From the NCBI GenBank assembly GCA_027484495.1, contig JAIXSW010000569.1, positions 1-11,097 of the forward strand: a DNA stretch of 11,097 nucleotides. The letters run 5' to 3'. Of the stretch, positions 5,960 through 11,097 are shown one piece after another. The notes beneath the pieces were generated by a model, which was given only the letters and a program-made list of their open reading frames with translations, searched no databases and was not told the DNA's origin. Position 1 is the first letter of the stretch, and each line of letters starts with the position of its first letter. The translations under genes and the position numbers were made by a program. Origin of the DNA: Gammaproteobacteria bacterium. Lineage in GTDB: Bacteria; Pseudomonadota; Gammaproteobacteria; Enterobacterales; Alteromonadaceae.

Positions 5960-7354
5960 TTATTCTGTGGCTGAAAGACTCTGACGACGACGTCGCCATT
6001 GCCACAGCAATAATGTCAGCAGGATCAGACTGGTACAGGCAAACAGCCCAATCCACAGCCATTGGATCTGACGCTTCCGTTCCACTTCCTGTAATCGCAG
6101 AGCCTGCAGCTCATTGTCCTTTTGCAGCAACTCGTTTTTCGCCTGTTGGCGCTCAGCATCAAAGCTCAAACGTAGTTTCTGCACCTGTAAATCGCGTTTA
6201 TCATCTTGCAGGCTGACATAATTTTTGAAGAACTGATCAAGCAGGCTGTAGGCTTTTTCAAAGTCGCCGTTGTCGGCATACAAATGCGACTTTAACCGGT
6301 CAAAATGCAGTGCAAAAAATTTGTCAGACACATTGCGTTGGTTACCAAGCGTCTCTGCCGCCAAATCAACTTCCTGGAACGCCAGACTGGTCTGGCCCAA
6401 TGCGCGATAAATCAGCGCTTTTTCAAAATGATGCTCGCTGAGCTGATAGGTCGATTGCAGATAAGGCAGGTACGTATCGGCCTGCTCCATATAAGACACG
6501 GCGGCATCGTACTTTTTCATACCACGATGTGTCGTCGCGAGGCCCAGATAGGCATAATACGACTGCACCGGATCTTCGGCGTGCAGGCTGGCTTTCAGCA
6601 TTTTGTCGAATATTTCCAGCGCCAGTTCCGGTTTGCTTTGATAGCGATAGGTCATAGCCAGATTGTACCAGACCGAAATTTTGCTTTTCTCCCAGCCCAG
6701 TTCATCGAATAAACGATAAGATTCTTCCAGCAGCTTACGCGCTTCTTCATCGCTCATCAGCATGGTGTACATCAGGCCCAGTTCGGCATTCACGCTGGCC
6801 AGCGTCTCTTTATCGCCCAGCTTCACGGCGCGATCGTAGGCTTGTTTTAATGTTTCCAGCGCTTCCTGATCCTGGCTTTCTTCCGCCAGCATCGCTGCCA
6901 GATTCAGTTGCCCTTGAATCATCAGCTTTTCATCTTTCAGCTCAGTCGCTAACGCCATGCCTTTTTTATAATATTCATTAGCCTGTGCATATTCCCGATG
7001 CATTTCCAGCGCATATCCCATGCTAAACAACAATTCGACATGGGTTTTACTGAGTAGACCCGGCACCAGTGCCAGGCCGCGTTCTGCGGCCGCCAATTGA
7101 TCGCGATGGCGACCCAGTGCTTCGTAAATCAGCGACAATTCATTGAGCCAGCTGGCCTGTTGCGTTGCATTCCAGTTGCCAAACTCGGCTTCATGGCTCA
7201 GCGCCTGCTGCAACATGGCTTCAGGTTGAATATTTTTCTGTTGCTGAATTTGCAGTAACCAATCCGGTAACGCTGCAGTATTGGCATCGTTGGCCAGCGT
7301 TGACGCCGACCAACACCAAAGACAACTCAGTAATATTGCTGCACAGACTTTCAT
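5960..7354 (-). CDS. Periplasmic TPR protein with C-terminal membrane anchor
   Basis: A 464-residue protein of unknown function. Residues 1-21 form a signal peptide. About 45-380 is a chain of TPR-like helical hairpins, with clear repeat signatures such as LNLAAMLAEESQDQEALETL (150-169), YNLAMTYRYQSKPELALEIF (230-249) and ALIYRALGQTSLAF (313-326). Residues 384-430 look like a charged coiled coil. One transmembrane helix (about 432-453) is followed by RRRR and a tail of only 11 residues from the first Arg, so the TPR domain should face the periplasm. This layout (signal, TPR, coiled coil, membrane helix) is the usual front half of periplasmic-sensing GGDEF or histidine kinase proteins, but the cytoplasmic output domain is absent and the frame simply ends. 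The ATG has no good Shine-Dalgarno sequence within normal distance, so expression may be low. It sits between parE and parC on the same strand. It may be a scaffold or a reduced sensor; I do not know its role. Confidence 0.85.
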   Translation of the reverse strand: MKVCAAILLSCLWCWSASTLANDANTAALPDWLLQIQQQKNIQPEAMLQQALSHEAEFGNWNATQQASWLNELSLIYEALGRHRDQLAAAERGLALVPGLLSKTHVELLFSMGYALEMHREYAQANEYYKKGMALATELKDEKLMIQGQLNLAAMLAEESQDQEALETLKQAYDRAVKLGDKETLASVNAELGLMYTMLMSDEEARKLLEESYRLFDELGWEKSKISVWYNLAMTYRYQSKPELALEIFDKMLKASLHAEDPVQSYYAYLGLATTHRGMKKYDAAVSYMEQADTYLPYLQSTYQLSEHHFEKALIYRALGQTSLAFQEVDLAAETLGNQRNVSDKFFALHFDRLKSHLYADNGDFEKAYSLLDQFFKNYVSLQDDKRDLQVQKLRLSFDAERQQAKNELLQKDNELQALRLQEVERKRQIQWLWIGLFACTSLILLTLLLWQWRRRRQSLSATE

Positions 7355-7394
7355 AGTAATAATAATTCATCCAAAGTGCATAAATTCGCGGCTC

Positions 7395-7423
7395 AGAGTA
7401 CCGTGACCGTCCGCCTCTGACAA
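7395..7423 (-). promoter_or_regulatory. Possible sigma-70 promoter for the TPR gene and parC
   Basis: On the minus strand TTGTCA (7423-7418, one mismatch from the -35 consensus) is followed after exactly 17 bases by TACTCT (7400-7395), a poor -10 with three of six matches. It lies in the 88-base gap between parE and the TPR gene. The same gap holds a CCCTAGGG palindrome (7425-7432) and a GGCCT/AGGCC inverted repeat (7431-7449) spanning the parE stop codon, with no T run. Transcription may simply continue from parE. Confidence 0.25.
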
Positions 7424-7442
7424 TCCCTAGGGCCTGTTAACG

Positions 7443-9335
7443 TTAGGCCAGAATGGCGCGATCGCCTTTATGCTCCAGCCAGTCCTTGCGGTCGTTGGCA
7501 CGTTTTTTCGCCAGCAACATATCCATCATTTCCAGCGTCTGGCGTTCATCATCGATAGTCAGCTGTACCAGCCGACGCGTGTTTGGATCCATCGTGGTTT
7601 CCCGCAGTTGCAACGGGTTCATTTCGCCGAGACCTTTAAAACGTTGAACATTGATTTTGCCGCGTTTTTTCTCCGCTTCCAGCCGATCGAGAATGCCATT
7701 TTTTTCATCCTCATCCAGCGCGTAATAAACGTCCTTGCCGATGTCGATGCGGTACAGGGGCGGCATCGCGACAAACACATGGCCAGCATCCACCAGCGTA
7801 CGGAAATGCTGCATAAACAACGCACAAAGTAAGGTGGCAATGTGCAGACCATCAGAGTCCGCATCGGCCAGAATACAAACCTTGCCATAACGCAGTTGCG
7901 ATAAGTCCGTTGAGTTGGGATCCAGCCCAATTGCGACTGAAATATCATGCACTTCCTGCGACGCCAGAATTTGCTCGGAATCGACTTCCCAGGTATTCAG
8001 AATTTTGCCGCGCAGCGGCATCACCGCTTGATACTCGCGGTCACGGGCTTGTTTGGCTGAGCCGCCGGCTGAATCCCCTTCCACCAGAAAAAGCTCCGAG
8101 CGGCTGACGTCAGAGCCACTACAATCGGCCAGTTTGCCCGGTAATGCCGGACCCGCTGTGACTTTTTTCCGCACAATTTTCTTTTCAGCACGTAAGCGTT
8201 TTTGCGCGTTATTGATGCAAAACTCCGCCAGCGTCTGCGCGACTTCGGTATGCTCGTTCAGCCACAGGCTGAAACTGTCTTTGACCACGCCGGTGACAAA
8301 GCTGGACGCCTGGCGGCTTGATAAACGTTCTTTGGTCTGGCCGGCAAACTGCGGCTCCTGCATTTTCAGCGACAGGATATAGGCACAGCGATCCCAGACA
8401 TCTTCCGGTGTCAGTTTGATACCACGCGGCAGCAAATTGCGGAATTCACAGAATTCGCGCAGCGCTTCCAGCAAGCCCTGGCGCAAGCCATTGGCGTGGG
8501 TACCGCCCTGCGCAGTCGGGATCAGGTTGACATAACTTTCGGTCAGCAGTTCGCCGCCTTCCGGCAGCCATAATACCGCCCAATCGACGGCTTCAGTACT
8601 GGCAGAAAAAGCGCCGACAAACGGCAGCTCGGGCAATGTCATCGACTCTTTCACCGCGTCAATAAGGTAATCGCGGATCCCGGCGATGTAACACCAGCTG
8701 TAACTCTGATCGTTAATTTTGTCTTCAAATTTGACTGTCAGCCCCGGACATAACACCGCTTTGGCTTTTAATACATGCAGTAACCGGCTGACCGAAAATT
8801 TCGGAGAATCAAAATACTTTGGATCTGCCCAGAAGCGCACGCGGGTACCGGTATTGCGTTTACCGACGGTACCGGTGATCGCCAGTTCACTGACTTTATT
8901 GCCATGTTCCAGCGCCATTTCATAGACGTTGCCGTCGCGGCGTACCGACACTTCAACCCGGCTGGATAACGCGTTGACGACCGAGATCCCGACGCCATGC
9001 AGGCCGCCGGAGAACTGATAGTTTTTATTGGAGAATTTACCGCCGGCATGCAGCCGGCACAGGATCAGTTCGACGCCGCTGACGCCTTCTTCCGGGTGAA
9101 TATCCACCGGCATGCCACGGCCATTATCAATGACTTCAATCGACTGATCCGGATGCAGAATGACCTGGACTGTGTCGGCATGACCAGCCAGCGCTTCGTC
9201 GACACTGTTATCGATGACTTCCTGCGCCAGATGGTTAGGTCGCGAGGTGTCGGTGTACATACCCGGGCGACGCTGCACCGGCTCAAGGCCCGTCAGGACC
9301 TCAATGGAATCGGCATTATATTGTTGTTCTGTCAT
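7443..9335 (-). CDS. parE: DNA topoisomerase IV subunit B (ParE)
   Basis: ParE is the ATPase subunit of topoisomerase IV and drives strand passage with ParC. Its 630 residues equal the E. coli length. The GHKL ATPase domain shows QEVIDNSVDEAL (38-49, catalytic Glu39 and Mg-binding Asn43), EVIDNGRGMP (67-76, Asp70 contacting adenine) and SGGLHGVGISVVNALS (109-124). The transducer domain has QTKERLSS with Lys335 sensing the ATP gamma-phosphate. The TOPRIM domain has ELFLVEGDSAGG (414-425, Glu419) and the metal-binding DADSDG (491-496). The C-terminal PLYRID and RFKGLGEMN stretches are typical. The ATG has a modest GGAA about seven bases upstream and, as in parC, the context ATGCATGAC. The gene follows yqiA after 81 bases, as in E. 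coli, with no terminator between. Confidence 0.98.
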   Translation of the reverse strand: MTEQQYNADSIEVLTGLEPVQRRPGMYTDTSRPNHLAQEVIDNSVDEALAGHADTVQVILHPDQSIEVIDNGRGMPVDIHPEEGVSGVELILCRLHAGGKFSNKNYQFSGGLHGVGISVVNALSSRVEVSVRRDGNVYEMALEHGNKVSELAITGTVGKRNTGTRVRFWADPKYFDSPKFSVSRLLHVLKAKAVLCPGLTVKFEDKINDQSYSWCYIAGIRDYLIDAVKESMTLPELPFVGAFSASTEAVDWAVLWLPEGGELLTESYVNLIPTAQGGTHANGLRQGLLEALREFCEFRNLLPRGIKLTPEDVWDRCAYILSLKMQEPQFAGQTKERLSSRQASSFVTGVVKDSFSLWLNEHTEVAQTLAEFCINNAQKRLRAEKKIVRKKVTAGPALPGKLADCSGSDVSRSELFLVEGDSAGGSAKQARDREYQAVMPLRGKILNTWEVDSEQILASQEVHDISVAIGLDPNSTDLSQLRYGKVCILADADSDGLHIATLLCALFMQHFRTLVDAGHVFVAMPPLYRIDIGKDVYYALDEDEKNGILDRLEAEKKRGKINVQRFKGLGEMNPLQLRETTMDPNTRRLVQLTIDDERQTLEMMDMLLAKKRANDRKDWLEHKGDRAILA

Positions 9336-9416
9336 GCATAGGTTCCGGAGTCTGAATTGCGTTGAAGGCGCGGGTCCATCAGGACTGTCCCTGAGGCTGT
9401 ATCAATCCACAGTGTT

Positions 9417-10010
9417 TTACGCTAATTGGCCGAAATTGACAATATCCGCCAGCCGGCTTTGCAGGTTCTGATAGCTGTGATCGCCGCCTTCTTGTACATC
9501 TGTCAGACATTGTTGATAAAAATCCAGCGCCTGACGATAGTCCAGCACCTCGTCACCGCTTTGTAATAACACCAGATATTGTGATGGCCGACGCAATTTC
9601 TGTACCTGTAACTCTTCCAGCAGCGGCAGATGATCGGCCCGTACTTCATAATGCTGCTGCCGCACCGGATGATAATACCGACCCAGATGCTGTTGTAATA
9701 ACAGATGCGGGCGCACCGCCGGATTGATCAAGACCGCGCGACAACCATACTGCTCGGCCAGTGCCGTGGCCAGAAAACCACCCAAAGAGCTGCCGATGAC
9801 CAGCTGGGGAGGATTTTGTATACACAGCAGCTGTAATTCTTGCCAGGCTTCAGCTGGCGTGTAGGGCAAATCCGGCACCGACAACTGATGCTGTGGCAAA
9901 TGTTGCTGGAAATAATCCCGCACCAACAACGCTTTCTCTGACTGCGACGAACTGGCGAAACCATGTAAATACACAATATGTTGTGACGTCAAAACTGTAA
10001 AAACTCCCAT
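9417..10010 (-). CDS. yqiA: YqiA-type esterase (alpha/beta hydrolase)
   Basis: A small cytoplasmic alpha/beta hydrolase; E. coli YqiA is described as an esterase acting on short-chain acyl esters, with no known physiological substrate. The 197-residue frame shows the oxyanion-side YLHGF (14-18), the nucleophile elbow GSSLGG (73-78, Ser75), NPAVRP (96-101), the acid in GDEVLDY (152-158, Asp153) and the catalytic His178 in EGGDHSY, matching the YqiA family throughout. The ATG at 10010 lies inside cpdA (22-base overlap) and lacks a Shine-Dalgarno sequence. A TTG at 9992 overlaps the cpdA stop codon by four bases (TTGA), is preceded by GGGAG, and would give an N-terminus as short as in E. coli YqiA, so it may be the true start. 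Position between cpdA and parE is as in E. coli, indicating an operon with translational coupling. Confidence 0.92.
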   Translation of the reverse strand: MGVFTVLTSQHIVYLHGFASSSQSEKALLVRDYFQQHLPQHQLSVPDLPYTPAEAWQELQLLCIQNPPQLVIGSSLGGFLATALAEQYGCRAVLINPAVRPHLLLQQHLGRYYHPVRQQHYEVRADHLPLLEELQVQKLRRPSQYLVLLQSGDEVLDYRQALDFYQQCLTDVQEGGDHSYQNLQSRLADIVNFGQLA

Positions 10011-10741
10011 TGCAGACGGCCATCCGGCGTAAATACCCAGCGGCAGGCACGTGGATCTTGATCCTGTGTCTGCCAGTCCGGCGTCTGTAAAAACTGTACT
10101 GAGCTGGCCGGGCAGCCCACCTGAACAAACTCCGGCAACTCATATTGATAGGCATGATGACAATGACCGTGCGCCAGACCGCGCAGGCGCGGCTCACGCC
10201 TGAGCATTTCCAATAAACCCGCTTTGTCTTGTTGATCAAACCGGTCGATAAAACTGCCGATCGGCAGCAAATGATGATGACAAAACCAGAAAATCTGCGC
10301 ATCAGCGCTGTCGGTCAGCCAATGTTCCAGGGTCGCCAGCCGCGCTGGCGGAAAACTGCCGGCCGGCGTGTCACCTTTGCTGTCGAGTAACCACAACTGC
10401 CAGCCAGGCAGCGCCAGCCGGCGCTCGGGCCGGAACGGTGGCAGCTGACTTAGCTGCTCCAGTGCAACGCGCTCATCATGATTACCCGGCAACAAAAATA
10501 CCGGTGCCGGCCAGTCAGCCAGCAACTGCTGCAATAACGCGTAAGAGTCCGAGCTGTGATCTTCGGTCAAATCGCCAGTCAGGATCAATAACGGCGCTTG
10601 TGGCCGCAATTCGTCTAATATCCGGCGTAAATGCTGATAAGGCCTGATGCCCTGATACAGCGCATCCGGCGTCGCCAATAGATGACAGTCGGTGATCTGG
10701 ACCAAAGAAGCACCAGGCCAGGGAAAAACTGCATCGGTCAC
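9989..10741 (-). CDS. cpdA: 3',5'-cyclic-AMP phosphodiesterase (CpdA)
   Basis: CpdA hydrolyses cAMP to AMP and so tempers CRP-dependent regulation. The 250-residue protein belongs to the calcineurin-like metallophosphoesterases and shows all metal-site motifs in order: ITDCH (16-20, Asp18 and His20), GDLTED (56-61, Asp57), GNHD (86-89), CHHH (154-157) and GHCHH (192-196, His193 and His195). E. coli CpdA is about 275 residues; this one is somewhat shorter at the C-terminus. I chose the GTG at 10741 because it overlaps the yqiB stop codon as GTGA, a common coupling arrangement, and places ITD at a distance from the start similar to E. coli. An in-frame GTG at 10780 would add 13 residues; neither has a strong ribosome-binding site. 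It overlaps yqiA downstream. Confidence 0.94.
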   Translation of the reverse strand: MTDAVFPWPGASLVQITDCHLLATPDALYQGIRPYQHLRRILDELRPQAPLLILTGDLTEDHSSDSYALLQQLLADWPAPVFLLPGNHDERVALEQLSQLPPFRPERRLALPGWQLWLLDSKGDTPAGSFPPARLATLEHWLTDSADAQIFWFCHHHLLPIGSFIDRFDQQDKAGLLEMLRREPRLRGLAHGHCHHAYQYELPEFVQVGCPASSVQFLQTPDWQTQDQDPRACRWVFTPDGRLQWEFLQF

Positions 10742-11097
10742 AGCAATACCACGGCGCTGCAAAGTCCCTGCGCCCGACACAAATTGAGCCAGTCGCGCAA
10801 TAGCAGATTAATCTGGCGTTTTTCATCGGGCAGTAACATATCGGTATTCGGGTAGTCATAGACGGCTTTAAACTGCCTGACCTGCTGACAGGCAACCACT
10901 TCCGCCAGCCGCGCGTCGTGATATAAACGCACTTCAAATTGTGGCCGCAGCCAGCTGACAACCTGCTCAGAAAACGACGGTTCACTGATGTGTTCAATGC
11001 GGATGGTGCTGGTAAATTTACACAGTTCCTGCAGCTTCAGCAGATACTTGTCTGCAGCACTGACCTGAATTTGCACGGCATCACCAACCTGACCGGA
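10738..11097 (-). CDS. yqiB: DUF1249 family protein YqiB, 5' end outside the window
   Basis: A conserved gammaproteobacterial protein of unknown function. The visible C-terminal 119 codons contain the family core VRLYHDARLAEVVACQQVRQF (with the YHDA motif), YDYPN, DEKRQIN and a WL..C.A.G end, all matching E. coli YqiB (140 residues). The frame stays open to the window edge. Residues before the GTG at 11076 (SGQVGDA) still align with the E. coli N-terminal half, so the real start lies beyond 11097 and the GTG should not be taken as the start. Its TGA overlaps the cpdA start (GTGA). The yqiB-cpdA-yqiA-parE order is that of E. coli, where nudF and tolC lie further upstream of yqiB. Confidence 0.92.
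   Translation of the reverse strand, partial: SGQVGDAVQIQVSAADKYLLKLQELCKFTSTIRIEHISEPSFSEQVVSWLRPQFEVRLYHDARLAEVVACQQVRQFKAVYDYPNTDMLLPDEKRQINLLLRDWLNLCRAQGLCSAVVLL

Noticed and set aside
6305..6712. Long plus-strand open frame opposite the TPR gene
   Set aside because: It is antisense to a well-supported gene and has no ribosome-binding site or motif. The similar frames opposite parC, parE and cpdA are rejected on the same grounds.
7425..7449. CCCTAGGG palindrome and GGCCT/AGGCC inverted repeat at the end of parE as a terminator
   Set aside because: The stem is five base pairs with a nine-base loop and no T run follows on the minus strand.

Overview
The window looks like chromosomal DNA from a gammaproteobacterium. 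The minus-strand order yqiB-cpdA-yqiA-parE ... parC-plsC matches the Escherichia coli topoisomerase IV region, and the proteins resemble their enterobacterial counterparts strongly, judged from memory. Two PEP-CTERM-type exported proteins and an extra TPR gene between parE and parC point to an environmental, probably aquatic, relative (Alteromonadales or Aeromonadales type) rather than an enteric species. I cannot name the genus.

Layout, left to right. Positions 1-283 are an AT-rich regulatory region with no credible gene; it carries a very good sigma-54 (-24/-12) promoter. Positions 284-2055 hold two convergent paralogous genes (284-1093 plus, 1261-2055 minus) for secreted proteins of the THxN / PEP-CTERM type, with two Rho-independent terminators back to back between them. 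Positions 2056-2299 hold the second paralog's upstream region, which has a weaker sigma-54-like site at a similar distance, and the rraB terminator. Everything from 2300 to the right end is on the minus strand: rraB, plsC, a 244-bp regulatory gap, parC, a TPR membrane protein, parE, yqiA, cpdA and yqiB. The last gene runs off the window edge.

How the genes work together. ParC and ParE form topoisomerase IV, which decatenates daughter chromosomes. PlsC makes phosphatidic acid for membrane lipids. RraB restrains RNase E. CpdA hydrolyses cAMP, YqiA is a small esterase, and YqiB is uncharacterised. The plsC-rraB pair appears to have its own promoter, and a FabR-like palindrome overlaps it, which would tie phospholipid acylation to fatty-acid unsaturation control.

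The most unusual parts are four: the convergent THxN pair with sigma-54 signals and different C-terminal sorting tails; the FabR-like operator before plsC; the TPR protein inside the topoisomerase IV locus, which has the sensor half of a signalling protein but no output domain; and paired TATCAATAA repeats just upstream of the sigma-54 promoter. I saw no tRNA, rRNA, CRISPR array, insertion sequence or phage gene.
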